From positions 3,404,768-3,468,767 of the forward strand of contig CAJINV010000009.1 of NCBI GenBank assembly GCA_905178155.1: 64,000 nucleotides of DNA. The letters are read 5' to 3'. Origin of the DNA: Amoebophrya sp. A120. Taxonomy: Eukaryota; Sar; Dinophyceae; Syndiniales; Amoebophryaceae. The notes below the pieces were generated by a model. That model was given only the letters and a program-made list of their open reading frames with translations. It did no database searches and was not told the origin of the DNA. Numbering within the stretch: position 1 is the stretch's first letter; each line of letters starts with the position of its first letter. Shown here one piece after another: positions 47,926-60,500 of the stretch. The translations under genes were made by a program, and so were the position numbers.

Positions 47926-49203
47926 ATGACCTCCGTGGACACCATTCTCTCCTGGTGCCGGGACGGCCAGAAAATCCGGTTTGCCATCGAGCAAGCGCAG
48001 CAGGAGACGGAACTGTTTCAAATTGCGGCCCAGTTTGAGCAGGAAAAAGCCATGCAGGAGTTTTTTCTGAAAGAGGAAAAAATCCGGGTTGAGGAGGAGC
48101 GGGAATACCGAAAGTTGCGGAATAAAAGGATCCGGGAGATGAATTTGAACGGAATAGTAAATTCAAATACAACCCGGAACTCAACAAATGCATCAAATGG
48201 CGCTCCCGATCCCCGATCCAGCACCACGACGCCGATATTGTGAGGAAAAATCCTCCCTCCCCATATCAAAACGAAATTTCTGATGCTGGATTTGCGTACA
48301 CAAATCAGATTCGTGTTGCTGGAAAGGACTGCAGGTCCCTATCGAGCCTGGGGAGAGAGGTTTTATTTGCCTAGGCGCTTAGCATGAAAAACGTCCGCGA
48401 TGTAGGCCCAACAGCATGACAAACCGGCTGTATAATGCGGCGGAGCCTGTGGAGTTGCCTTCTTTCAACACAGATGCGATTTGTGGTCACAAATCAGCAA
48501 CGCAAATTTTTGAAAACGCACCTCGTCAATATGGGGAGGGGGGATTTTTTTACTTTGATAGCCGAGATACAACTTTCACTTCGACCCCCGGAGCTCCACG
48601 ACAGCGGTCGGCTCGTCGCCGCGCCAACTGCAGCTACAGGTCAACATACCGAACAGCAACACAAATCATGCGGCAATGGCAAATAGAAGATCTCCTCGCC
48701 AGACTAGATTTGAGCAGCACCAAGAACGTAGCAACGCAGTGCAGCTGAAAACGGAGCGGTTTTTCCGAAGAAATAACAAGGCGAAGCTTGCTGGGGTTCT
48801 AGCAAAGAATTCTTCTTGTCAACAGGGTCGCTCTCTGCGGGCGGGGAACAAGCTGATGCTGGGAAACTACAATTCTAACCCGAACAGCCCCTTGTCTGCT
48901 TCTCCGTCGTCCCCATCCTCCCCTGCAGCCAACAACAACAAATCTTCTGGCACTTATACTTCACCGAAAATTGCAAATGCAAACAATTCCAGCAAGTACA
49001 AAACGTTGTTGGAAAGTATCCGGAAGAAGATCTCGAAACCGAAGCGGCCAGTGGTGGAGACGACGTCGTTTCAAATGCCAAACGGGTGGATTCCGGATTC
49101 GTTTGTGGAAGTCGTGACAACTACGGGGGTGGAGGAGGGAGAGCACTCCGTTTTGAAACACACTTTCTCGTCGCAGTTGCGGCAAAGTTCAAATAAGCTT
49201 TGA
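47926..49203 (+). CDS. Unknown protein with N-terminal coiled coil
   Basis: 315 residues; spliced length divides by three. ATG in CACCATGACC context. Residues about 15-75 form a strongly charged helix (E-Q-A-Q-Q-E-T-E-L-F..F-L-K-E-E-K-I-R-V-E-E-E-R-E-Y-R-K-L-R-N-K-R), very likely coiled coil. The rest is Asn/Ser/Pro-rich with basic clusters (F-F-R-R-N-N-K-A-K-L and I-R-K-K-I-S-K-P-K-R-P). The family is not recognised. One family D introner at 48236 and no GT-AG intron. Confidence 0.75.
48236..48560. mobile_element. Introner, family D (325 bp)
   Basis: Perfect duplication GCCGA at 48231-48235 and 48561-48565. Removal joins T-T-T-P to R-Y-N-F-H. Confidence 0.93.
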
Positions 49204-50044
49204 GAATTACAGGAATTCTTGACGTGCAGTGCTCCAGGATATTAATGAATTTCGGTGCTATTTCCCGCCGCGTTCCGTGGACCCCCGCCGGGATAAAGAT
49301 GCTGAGTCAAACAGTGATCTTCACTTGGCCATGTCCTGACTGAAGAGTTGATACTACGTTGTTTCACTTTACGAGTTTCTGTTTCTCATTCTCTGCTGAT
49401 AATATTCGAGGTCGAAGCTGAAGAAAAGATCCCATCTGATGATGGAAACAAGACGATAGAGGCACTGATGTGCAAGCCAGTGCTGCATCGTTTGTTCTTG
49501 AGTTCCGCATTATATACTAGAAAGATCAATCCACTCCAGAAATAACCTACTAGAAATAGTAAAGGCTCTCAGCACGACGACGACGACGCGCTCGTAGACC
49601 TGTCGGATCTTGCTAAAACTCTAACTGATACAAGAAAAAGATCTTGTTCAAGAAAACTGGCATGATCTTTCGACAACATTCGAAAGGTTGCAAAGGACCC
49701 AGCAACTTCTACGCCTTGCCCCGGTGTCCAGCTCCTATCAGAAAGCAGCGACAAATACCTTAACATTTCTTTTTTGCGGACGCATAATTATTGTTTGTTC
49801 ACGGCCACTGTGCCTTTTTTTTCAACCACATTTTTAGCTAGGATAAAGCACCACGATCAGAAGATGGAGTGCAGTTGTACCATGCTGCAGAATAAACATC
49901 GATTGCCCGCCGGCAGCAAGAGCAACATGACATCAAGGCTAGCAGAAACCTCTATGGCACCAGCGATTTCTTCCGAGCTTTTCTGTGACAACATCGACCT
50001 GCGTACTGGTACCCCCACCTGTGCCGTTGTTGTTTCCAGCGACG
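49204..50044. other. Intergenic and possible upstream open frame
   Basis: From 49864 an ATG opens a 71-codon frame ending at 50076, overlapping the next gene in another frame. It could be an upstream ORF or an unspliced first exon. The rest shows nothing. Confidence 0.45.
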
Positions 50045-52299
50045 ATGTTTTCCCATCTCCCAGATCACAGTCGTGATCAACAAGTTGGGAAAATTTTAGC
50101 CCCGAATAAGCCGAAAACAGACACCATTCACCCCAAGCCGAAACGCGTCGTGCACTTCAGGACCCGACGGAGCGCACCGCCGTCATCGCACAGGGAGGAA
50201 GGTTTAACAACTTCTGGACCGACTTCGGGAAGCAGCTGCGCGGGACGAGGTGCAGCTGCGCCGCCTTCATCTGCTGCACAACACGCAGAGGGAATAAACA
50301 ATAAGAGGTCAACTTTATCCTACAGAGGACCTCCACCCGCCAAGAGAGTCACAACAGCCGGACCCGGTCTACTTCTCCCCAGTCGAAAAAGTACAACTTC
50401 CACTACGCGCTTCGTACTTAGTAGAGGTAATACAGCTCGTGATCAACTACAAATAAAGACCACCGGCGGAGCTTCATCCTCTGGAACTACGAAGAACAAT
50501 AATTTTCTTCACACGTCTTCGGGAGGTAGCTGCGCAGGAGGAACTTCTAACGGTGGTACAGTATTAAGAACCTCGGGTACTAGGAGGTCTTGTGCTACTG
50601 GTACTAGAAGTTCAGCGAACTACGGTGCAGCTGTGTCGAGGAGCAGCATAATTGCAGGAGTTCGTGTTGGCAAAAATACTACAAAAGGAAAAACTACTAG
50701 TTGTACTAGTCGCCCTTCTACATACGTAGTACAACGCGAAGAGGACCACTACAACTGCACTGGTTCCAGCAGCTCTTGCGCTAGTTCTTCAGAAAACTAC
50801 AGCAACGAGAGCATCTATGGATGTGTCAGAGTTGAAATCGACAAAGTTGAAATGATTTGTCATGCATAAAATGCGACACAGAGACTGACTCCATTGCTGA
50901 AGGCGCAAGGGAGGCAGATTCTACTGCTGGTAAGGGTCACGCATTGGGCTGTTGACTAGCATGACAGGGAGCAGCCATCTTGCCCTAAACAGCATGACAG
51001 ACTTGCTGCAGAGGCCAGGAAAATTTGTCATGCGCCGATTGGAAACTGTGGGTGTCTAACTGGTATAGGTTTTATGCATCACAAATTATTTTTTCAACTT
51101 TGTTAATTTCAATCCTGACAGTTCCATAGCATCTACAACGGTTCCTCCTCGCGATCTTGTAGCAGTGACAGAGAGCAGGTCCTCAAGGCTCACAACCATT
51201 ACAACCCAGCAAATAACGGGAACAGTGGTCAAAATTCATCAAGACTCGAAAGGACGAAGGCGATAACTGCCTCTAGTGCAGGTGGAAAGAGCTGCTACAA
51301 CACGAGGGCCTCCAGGCGTGATAAATCGAATTCGAGAGTTCTTGTTTCAACAAAGACCAAGAGCACCGCAGGAGCAGCAGCAGCAGTACCGAAGCCTCAT
51401 AAAGCGTGTCAGTTCCTCGAGGACGACTGCGTGGTCCAACGGCAGAGGAACCACGCGACGAACAGGAGAGACCACCACAGAGATATCAAACAGTGCGACT
51501 GGAGCAGTACGAAGAGTAATCCTTCTTCTAGTAGTTCTTGGAAAAAAAGTTCTGGCACTGCTTCGTCCTCTTACAACCGGGGGAACAAGAATCATTACAC
51601 TTATAGAAGCCAGCGGACCTCCCGCCGCACGAGGAGGAGGAGGAGGACCTCAACTTCGACATCATCAAGCGACGGCGACGCCACGGACAGGACGGTCGGC
51701 ACCTCCGAACTTTCCTCCAACACCGACATCTGGCCGTACTACATCGACGACAAAAACCACGTCCGGTTGATCGACCCAGACGAGGACTTATCAAATGCAA
51801 AAATGTCTGGGTTTGGAAGAATGCAAGTTTGTCATGCTCGTCTGGCATGACTCGAGAATCTGTGTATGTTGCATAGGCACGAAAAGGCCCTCATACCTGT
51901 CATGCAAAAACGCAGTTCGCCATGCGGAATACGTAAGACATGGCAGCCAAGAAATTTGTCATGCATAGCTGCCTACTGCAGTGCGTCCATCATTCACTTT
52001 TAGCATTACAAGTTTCCAGACCCAGACATATTTGCACTTGATAGGACGAGAGCGACAGCGATCCAGAGTACACGCAGCACGAGTACAACAAGGAACAGCG
52101 GGTTTTGACTTTCTACGCCTGGTTGATTCACGCGTTGTACATCGGGTTTGTGTTTGTCATGTTCTATGACGACCCCGACCCGCAGACCCACATCGTTTTG
52201 TCCATCATCGCCTACATTTTCGTGGTTGCCGCGACCTACCGGAAGCCGGTGGTGTATTTACCGGAACCGGACTATGTGAAGCACCAGAAGGAGTACTAG
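50045..52299 (+). CDS. Ser/Thr-rich protein with C-terminal membrane hairpin
   Basis: 558 residues from the ATG at 50045; spliced length divides by three. About 440 residues of low-complexity Ser/Thr/Arg/Gly sequence with scattered cysteines lead to an acidic segment (D-P-D-E-D-E-S-D-S-D-P-E-Y). Two hydrophobic helices follow: L-T-F-Y-A-W-L-I-H-A-L-Y-I-G-F-V-F-V-M-F-Y, a short D-D-P-D-P loop, and I-V-L-S-I-I-A-Y-I-F-V-V-A-A-T-Y, then a short hydrophilic end. Such a two-helix end suggests membrane anchoring of a long disordered head. No family recognised. Introners at 50816 and 51789. The start is uncertain because of the upstream overlapping frame. Confidence 0.7.
50816..51128. mobile_element. 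Introner, family G (313 bp)
   Basis: Left TATGGATGTGTCAGAGTTGA, right ending CTGACAGTTCCATA. Perfect duplication GCATC at 50811-50815 and 51129-51133. Removal joins S-N-E-S-I to Y-N-G-S-S. Confidence 0.94.
51789..52043. mobile_element. Introner, family A (255 bp)
   Basis: Flanks GGACT (51784-51788) and GGACG (52044-52048). Keeping the left copy would put TAG in frame; keeping the right gives D-P-D-E-D-E-S-D-S-D. The left copy must therefore be part of the intron. Confidence 0.93.
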
Positions 52300-52491
52300 G
52301 ACAGGAGAAATACATAACAACAACTGTAATATTCGACTACATCAAAGGGAACGATTTTTTTAGCAGAAACACTGCCTCGCGCCGCAGCCGCAGTTGTTCT
52401 TCTGCGTTGTGTTTTCAGGTTGGTGCTTCAAAACGCCAGCACGCTTCTATCTAAAGCCAGCGCGAGAAGTGCAATCCCCAGTTGCAAAAAG
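52300..52491. promoter_or_regulatory. Short intergenic region and 5' leader
   Basis: Only about 190 bp between two genes. TTTTCAG at 52412-52418 precedes the open frame and could be a cis- or trans-splice acceptor. Dinoflagellate-lineage mRNAs commonly receive a spliced leader; that use here is inference. Confidence 0.35.
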
Positions 52492-55400
52492 ATGCGGTCC
52501 GGCGCAGCCACTTCCCGGCGGGACCGGGACGAGAGTTACAACACTACTCGTCGCGGGGATCGGGACCATGACGATGATAACAGCAGTCGTCGTGACCAGC
52601 ACAAGAACCGGACGAGTCCCCAGCGGAGGTACGACGGAACCGCGGAGACGACCAAAGATAATATAGCTGCCAATGGCGATTATGATGCGCTTCCGGGGAG
52701 AACGAGAACAACTTCTACAAGATCTAATCGATACTACAACAAGCCAATGAGTCCGTCTTCGATTCTGGAGATGCGCGCCAACTCGTTTCAAAGCGACAAA
52801 AGTATGAATAACGAGGGAAGGAGAAGTGAGAAAAGTCGGGATGTTGAGAATGAATATGAAGATATGGAAAATGATGACCAAATAAATCAACATCGAAACC
52901 AAAATCGAGACCTCAGGATAGACGAACTTGACGCGGTTTCAACACTTTCTCGGTATTCGTCGCGAGACATGTTGGAACAACGGGAACAGCAGCAGTTGCC
53001 CGAAGACGATGAAATTCCGCCTCGGGTGGAACTCCTAGAGCGCCGTGACGGCGGCCGAGAGCCGCGTGGTGGACGTGGAGATGATGAGACTCGTGACACC
53101 GAAGGGCGAAGTGGTCGAGATGGTGACCGAGACCGGGAACGTCGGGACGATCGTATTCACCGAGAACGTCGTGACCGGGATCGCGAACGCCAGGATCGCG
53201 CGCGCGACGGAGAGCGCGACCGGGATCGCGAACGTCAGGATCGCGAACGACAGGATCGTGAGCGCGACGGCGAGCGCGACCGAGATCGCGAACGACAGGA
53301 TCGTGACCGGGAGCGTGACCGAGACCGGGAACGGGGTTGTAGAGAACGGGAACGCGATCGTGAGCGGGAGCGCGACCGAGATCGGGACCGAGAAGATCAT
53401 CGGGACCGAGGCCGCGAAAATGGCCGACAGGACGAACAACAGCGACACCGAGTTGGAGTAGACCAGAAGCAGGATGAGGACAGAGACCAGGAGATGAAGA
53501 TCGCTACAACTACTTCTAGGCGGATAATTCGCGAGAGGAGCCGGGATATCCCGTGCAAAAGTAGCGTACTCGTAGTAATTGCGTTTATGCGTTACAAATC
53601 CAATATTCAAGGTAAACCAGCATTACAAATGCAATTTGTATGTAATGCTGGGGGGAATTTGTAATGCAATTTGTACTAGTACGATGCTTTTGCATTGCAT
53701 ACGGGACCGCGAGCGACGCGGTGCGTCGTCTCCGCCACAACGATATCAAATGTAAAAATGTCTGGGTCTGGAAGAATGCAACTTGTGATGCTGAATTTGG
53801 ATTCCAAAAAAATCTGTATTGCATAAGCAGCAAGGTGAGTGTAATTTTTGCTACGCGGAGAGGGCATTTGTCATGCGGAATAGGCATCGCGAGGCCCTCA
53901 AAAAATCTGTGATGCTAGGGCATGCATCACAGACATCAGGAGTCATGCAAAACGTGCGTGACAAACCTGGCAATCTTCCAGACCCAGACATTTTTACATT
54001 TGATAAACGAATGAATCACTCTGAAAGAGAACAAGTAGGAGGAAAAAATAGAGATCTAGTCCGATCCTACAGTGACCAGCAACAGCGATCGTTAACTCGT
54101 CTCGAAAGTATAAGTAGGGACGAGCAGGAACTACCACGAGGCGGAGATCGTATCAAGAACCAGGACCAAAAACCGCGTTCAAAAAATGCAGCTCGGGTCA
54201 TTCTAGAAGAACGGGTCGAAGATAAGATTACGAATTCGTCTCAAAAAGGAGGAGGTCCTGGTACAACTGTACAAAACCCCCCGCCACCACGCCCGTCACC
54301 CCTCCGACGGATTGTGTCTGGGGAGATACGAGAGCGGATCGAACGGCACGTGCAGAAACAGGAACAGGAACAGCAACAGCAGCAGCGTCTTTCGCCACAG
54401 AGGATGGACCGCGAAATGGAAACGAGAAGGCAGCAGGAGGCCGCATTGAGAAAGGCAGCTGCTGTTTGGGAAGATCTGCAGAGTACTAGACTAGGTTCGC
54501 GCGAGGAGGAGGTAAACAATGAGCAAGAAGAGGAACAACGACGGGCCAACGCCGCTGCCTGGGAGAGAGAAAGAGAGCGGAAAGAGCAGGAGGAATCAGA
54601 GCGCGCCGCGCAAGAACGAGCTGCCGCCTGGGAAAAGGAGCGGGAGCAGCAGGAAAAATTGCTGGCGGCCCAGGCTGCTGCACAAGCGCGGGAAAAGGCG
54701 GAAAGGGAGGAACGCGAGCGTCTGGAGGAAAAGCTTCGGCAGATGAAACAGCAACACCTAGAGCAGGAGAAACTACGGGCTGCGCACCAAGAACGAATAA
54801 AACTACAAGCAGAGCAGCAGGCGAAGATAAAAATCGCAGCGGAGGAGGAAAAAAACCGGCTCACTGCTAACACCTCTGTAGCTCCGAAGCAGGCCGCAGT
54901 GCAGCCGGCAACTCAAAACACCAGAAATGCCGTTAATAAGCCGGAACAACAGCAAGATCCTCCGGACGCGGATCACGGTACGACTACGACCCCAACGAAC
55001 AGAAATAATACTGAGTCCAACCAAACAAGCTCCAGCAGTATGAAGGAAGAAGTGCTTTACTTCGGTGCCGACCTGATCGCCCGCGCGGGCTTGACCTTGA
55101 AAGTGCCGCAGTCGACGATTGTTTGTGGGCAGATTTGCTGGCAGTACTACGCCCCGAAATCCACGAAGATTGGAACCTTGGTGCTGAAATCCTACAACCG
55201 CAACAACGCGTTCGACAAGCACACCAGCGCCAATGCCTCGAAGCAGCTGGAGGGCGAGATCCAGCTGACCGCTTCGTCTATCAAGTGCAAATATGTCTGG
55301 GTCTGGAAGAGGCGGGACTTGTCATGCACATTTTGCATGACCCGTGAGGTCTGTGATGCTGGTGCTAGCATCACAGATTTTTTGAGAGCTTCTTGATGCT

Positions 55401-56602
55401 AATTACGCATGAGAAATGCGCTCTCCGCGTGCCAAGAACTGTCTCCTCTTGCTGCTCATGCAACACAGATATTTTTAGAATCCGCAGACAGCATTACAAG
55501 TTGCATTCTTCCAGACCCAGACATTTTTACATTTGATATCGTCGTGTCTCCTCATCGGCTGTAAGTTTGAGGAGACGCTGGTAAACACGAACGACATCTG
55601 CTACGTGTTTCGGAAGCTCGTTATCCTATGTAAAAACGTACCCACACCATAGTCAAGATGGGGAATCGGCTAGACAAATCCACAAGCTTTGGCTGTTTCG
55701 CATGACAAATCTGGACGCGTAGTGTAGTGCTGTTTGAGCTAGTTTAGCAGCATTACAGATCTAGTATCTCGCGCTGATTGGAGCATGACAAATTTCAAAA
55801 CCGCATTAGAAAATGCTTCTCATGGGGCTCCGCATGAGAAACATTTTAAGCATGCAGAGTTGCATGACAACTATGGTGTGGGTACGTTTTTACTCAGGAT
55901 ACTCGTCCCGCACGGCGAGAAGACCTGGACGGCGGACTGGATGCAAATGCTGGCTTCGAACGCCCGGGACAATTACTCCACGGGCCAGAATATTATCCTG
56001 TGCAAAAGTATCGTACTCGTATTGCAGTCATGCATTACAAATTTTTTTTCTTTACGTAAATCCGCATCACAAATTTAATTTCTCATGCTGAGGAAATTTG
56101 TAATGCATTATATACAAGTGCGATACTTTTGGTTTTGCAGTGCATAAATAGTATGCAGCAAAACTTCTACAACGAAGGGGCCAAGAACAAGCCCTCGACG
56201 ACGTCCGTGATGCAGGAGCTGCTGTTCACCTACGAAACGAAGATTCTAACCCGGCTCGGGTTTCAGTGCGCGGAAATTTTGGTCCCTGCGCACCGGTATT
56301 TGCTGCCGTATTTGCACAGCTTGTTGGAGGAGGAGGATGAGGAGGACGAAGATTCTTCCTCTTCGAAGGAAAAACCCATCGTGGAACTCGCCTGGGGCTA
56401 CTTGAACGACTGCTACCGGACGGATCTGTGTTGCCACTACGCGGCGCACGAGATCGCGGTGGCGGCTCTGTGGCTGGCCGCGCGGAAACGAAAGAGCCAG
56501 GGACTGGGGGGGAAAAAATTGCCGAAGGACTGGTTTCTGGTCTTTGACTGTTCGAAGGAGGCGTTGGAAAACATTAGCAGACGGATTTTGGCTCTGTATT
56601 GA
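52492..56602 (+). CDS. Cyclin L-like protein with N-terminal Arg/Asp/Glu-rich domain
   Basis: 991 residues; spliced length divides by three. The first third is dominated by D-R-D-R-E-R type repeats (53050-53450), the middle by Q/E/A/R-rich coiled coil (54370-54860). The C-terminal third is a transcription/splicing-type cyclin box pair: L-T-L-K-V-P-Q-S-T-I, then A-S-S-C-L-L-I-G-C-K-F-E-E-T after splicing, L-G-F-Q-C..P-H-R-Y-L-L-P-Y-L, and A-W-G-Y-L-N-D-C-Y-R-T-D-L with A-A-L-W-L-A-A-R-K. These match cyclin L better than cyclin K or T. Cyclin L partners CDK11-type kinases in pre-mRNA splicing. Here the charged domain is N-terminal, whereas animal cyclin L has its RS domain C-terminal. Five introners (53547, 53744, 55279, 55622, 55994) and no certain GT-AG intron. 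Confidence 0.88.
53050..53460 (+). repeat. Low-complexity RD/RE coding repeat
   Basis: Imperfect tandem CGNGANCGNGAN codons give D-R-E-R-D-R-D runs. All three frames and the antisense stay open because of the repeat. Confidence 0.9.
53547..53701. mobile_element. Introner, family B (155 bp)
   Basis: Perfect duplication CGGGA at 53542-53546 and 53702-53706. Removal joins R-S-R-D to R-E-R-R-G. Confidence 0.93.
53744..54005 (+). mobile_element. Introner, family A (262 bp)
   Basis: Perfect duplication AACGA at 53739-53743 and 54006-54010. Removal joins S-P-P-Q-R to M-N-H-S-E. 42 bp after a family B element. Confidence 0.93.
55279..55538 (-). mobile_element. Introner, family A, reverse orientation (260 bp)
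   Basis: Perfect duplication TCGTC at 55274-55278 and 55539-55543. Removal rebuilds the cyclin helix A-S-S-C-L-L-I-G-C-K-F-E-E-T. Confidence 0.95.
55622..55901. mobile_element. Introner, family C (280 bp)
   Basis: Perfect duplication CTCGT at 55617-55621 and 55902-55906. Removal joins F-R-K-L-V to P-H-G-E-K. Confidence 0.93.
55994..56146. mobile_element. Introner, family B (153 bp)
   Basis: Flanks AATAT (55989-55993) and AATAG (56147-56151) differ at one base. The frame continues G-Q-N-I/S-M-Q-Q-N-F. Confidence 0.9.
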
Positions 56603-57556
56603 GGAAGAAGAGCGGTGTAGTCGTGACATCAATTTGATGGCTGAATTTCAACCAAAAATTTAAAATCCATCAGAACGAAGAAGAAAATCAACTGAATTGA
56701 TAGACGATTCAAATTATAGGCACGACACCAGCGACAGAATGGATTCATCAAGAGCCTCTCCGAGGACCTATATTGCTTGGATAACTGCGCTTGTAACAAG
56801 TACTTACTCTGTTGAGTTCGAGAGGTGCCCCACCCCCCTGGTGGCAAGAACAACTTCTCAGAGGAAGATGGAGTATGTGATTCATCTCGCACTGCAAGTA
56901 GTTGTAAAGTACTCTTCTGAAAACGAAAAGTTGCAAGGAAGCGACAGCGAAAAACAGCCCGCTGTCTACTTCTTCGTGAAGCCTTGCGTGCAGCATCCGT
57001 GGCCCTTCAGCCGGATGTTTTTGATGTATATATAGTCGTGTCCTATGCCCGTTGTCGTTCGAATTCGCATTGTCAAGTCGTTCTTATTTTCGAGCTCGAC
57101 AGCGTGTTGTTTTCCTTTTCTTCCGTGGAAAAAAAGTTTGCTTTTCGTCTGCAGAAAGTTGTGCCCGTACTTACTCAACAAAGGTGATGAGACAGACAGT
57201 CTTGTTTTTCGTGCTTCTCGTCTTCAGTAGTTTCGTATTCGTTCAAGTACACCACCAGCTTTATTTCGTTCCGCAGCTGGAACATGGTCGTGCAAGTTCA
57301 TCTTTCTTCATCGTGGTCGCCCTGAATACGCTTTGCTTTTTGCGTGATGTTTATGTTTTCCATCGGCAATGAACTTTCGAACAGCAAGAACTTGCACTTT
57401 GCCCCCCTCTCTGTAAGATTGCCTTCCCCGCGCCTCACGGTTAGATGACGTCTTGCGATTGCCAACACTAGTATTGTCCAAGAACATCATAGATCCGGTC
57501 TGTGGAGGACTTCTTTCGTAGTGCGAGACAAGAGACACCGACCAGTTTCGGAAACA
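56603..57556. other. Intergenic, nothing recognised
   Basis: 0.95 kb with short open frames only; no introner or RNA gene. Confidence 0.5.
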
Positions 57557-60500
57557 ATGTCGTCCTCCGTGATCACGTACAACATGTTTCTCCAATTGAT
57601 CCACTCTGGCTGCCGCTGCAAGCGCGGTTCGCAACGCACGCTCCGCCGGAAAAAATTAGTTGCGCGGATCCAGGAGAAGCTCGGATTTGTCCTCGGTGTG
57701 AAGGACGATGGAATAAACAGGGCTGAGGACCAAGATCAAGATGAAGATTTTTGTAGTAGCCAAGCTGGTATGAACACCAAAACTACGGAGAGTAGCAGCA
57801 CATCAAATATCAAAATGCCAGAAACTAAAATCTGCGGCGTTCATCACCTTGATTCAGAATCGACCAAGAAGCGCCTTCAGCCGGTGATAGCAGTGCTTCT
57901 GGTGGCAGCTTTTTTTCTCAACGTCGTCGACACGGTGAAACAGCCAGCTGTATCAAATGCAAAAATGTCTGGGTCTGGAAGGTTGGGGCTTGTGATGCTA
58001 ACTCTGGACTCCAAAAAAATCTGTATTGCATGATCAGCAAGAGAAGTCTAGTTTGTGCTACGCGGGGAGTGCATTTGTCATGCGGATTAGGCATGCGACA
58101 GCCCTCTACAACTCTGTGATGCTAGGTCATCCATTACAGACGTTCTGAGTCATGCAAAATCTGCATGACAAACCCGGCAACATTCCAGACCCAGACATTT
58201 TTGCATTTGATAAGCTGGGCGTGAAGACATTTTTGGCTTTTTCAGCGACGAAGACTCGGGGGACGGGAAAAAACCTGGAGGTATCGACGAACGCCAGCGG
58301 TCTGGGAAGCGGAACAAGAGTCAAAGGTCTTCTCATCTACAGGAAGCCAGTGCCGAAGATCGTGAAGTCCTGCATGACCAGGACAAGCAGATTCGAGGGA
58401 CGGTAACAGACGTCTCCACCTCCGAGACCGCGCAGGAGGAGGGTCGTGAACCCCAGTTTTATCCTCCACGGGACGACGAGCAGCCCGTTATAGGTGCTGT
58501 CGCGCCCTCGTCATCGTCTCCTGGCACCGCTCGTCCCGATGACCCTTCGGGAGCAGCTCAGACCGCGAGCACAAATGGCAGAAGTACGGCGCTGCAGGTA
58601 AAAGTGCAAGAAGAGCGTAGGAAAATCGCTAGCAGCACGGGGGCCTTTGAGCGCGCGCCCACGTCTACAGGATACAAACGCCTTGAGCTCATGCGAGACG
58701 TCGGCGAGGTTCTGCAGGGTAAAATGAAAAACTACGAAGACGCGTGCACAGAAACCGTCAGATTGTTCTCGGCAGCTTCAGCGGAAGATGAAACGGCAGC
58801 ACAGGCAGCGTCAGCGGAACATGAAACGGCACCACAGGCTTTGCTTCAGTCTGTACAAGAACCTGAAATAAACACTGCTCTGTTGAAATTCTGCAAGTTG
58901 ATGGCTCGCATCTTTGTCAGGTCGCTGCCCTTCTACTTCTACGAAACCCTGGAAGAGAGACAAGAAGAAGCTCAGGCTAATCAATTTTATGTGCCTCCGC
59001 TTTTCATGGGTACGGCCGAGGAGGGTAAACCTGTGAAACCGAGTGTACATGTACTCAATACGCTTACGGTACCAGGCGTGGAAGATACAGCACACATTGG
59101 TGGCCTCTTGTGGAGCTACCAGCGCAATACGGGCTACTGGGACTTTATTGGGCCTACCAAGGTAAGTAGCATTCCCCTGGTTCGAGATTTTTCGCAATCG
59201 TGGCAGAATTTGTACGATTTAGCCTCCCTGGAAGATGAGCCTTGGCGAATCGATCTCGTCACGGAGTTTTTGGATAAGAATGAAGATGTCAAGCTGGACG
59301 GTAGTGTTTCCTTCGGGAGCCACTCGTTTCGCAAGATCTTGCACACGCTCAAGGAACTCTTGGACACGCTCAAGGAACATGGCGGCGACACTCCGAAAGA
59401 ACTGGCGGGCCTTTCACTTTCTTCTGAAGATGTACTGGGGTTGGAGGGACTCTGGCCTGCTCAAGAACCTCACTCGCGGTCGCGACCGCCTTCCTCCAAC
59501 CCTGACAAGACGCTGCTTATGCTTGAGAACGCACTTTCAGCGGTGTTGCAAACACTGCTCCATGACGCACTCTATGCCCTTGCGTGCGCAGTCGATGGAG
59601 GCGATTGTAAGCCAAAGGAGAGCCACAGCCACAACCACGACAAATCCGGACAAAAAAAACTAGAGGGTGGAAAGACGTCGAAACTGCTCTGGGATCTCAA
59701 AATGGACTACCAGCAAAACCGGTTGGAAACTTTCTGGCGAGGAATCTCCACAAGGAAAATAAAAAAAAGATAGCGATGGGATAAATAAGCCAGCAAGCAC
59801 TTTGCTTCGCATTACCGAGATAGGCGGCGACCATATCGTCGAGTGGCAGGGCGAAGATGAGAGCATTGGAGGTGTTGAGCCGAAGCATTGGGGCTGGCGC
59901 TATGCTTACCATCCCTTTGGTGGTGGATGGACTGAAAATGAGTCGCGTGCTCGTGAGTGGTTTGTAACTGGAAGGGACGGAAAACGTCACCTCAAGCGAG
60001 AAAGCGAGAAAATTCTCGTCACGCATGAAGTGTCAATATCCCGTGGCGAAGTGGAGGCCTTGGCCTTTGTGCAAAAGTGGATTGGTTTTGGCAATCCCAA
60101 CAATCACCGGGAGAACTTAGCGGGCAATTACGGAGTATTCGTCAACAAGGCCCTCGACTCTCAGGCTCTAGCGTATTTCACAGAAAACCTCGTCGTAGTG
60201 CCGGCAGACTGGAAGCCCCAGGCGGCCTCGTCACAGACCGAGGCGAAACCCCCGGCACGGATCGACCGCCGGGCGTTCTCTTCTGCTGCTGTGGTACTAC
60301 GCAAAGATGAAATCTTTGATCCGGGCGCGACGCAGGGCGTGCAGAGTCAGGGAGAGTTCTTTAGGCCTCGCAATGTTGATGAGAGTTTTGACTTCATCAG
60401 AATCGTCGGTGGCGCGTTGAAATCGAAGTGGCCTGCAGCAGAAGTTGAAAAGAGAGCTGGGCCACAAGGTACACAGAGTATCGAGGATCGTTGCAGTGCA

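Noticed and set aside
53035-53610. Antisense hydrophobic frame across the RD repeat
   Set aside because: Complement of Arg/Asp codons gives Ala/Val/Ser/Ile runs that mimic membrane segments; no splice or start support.
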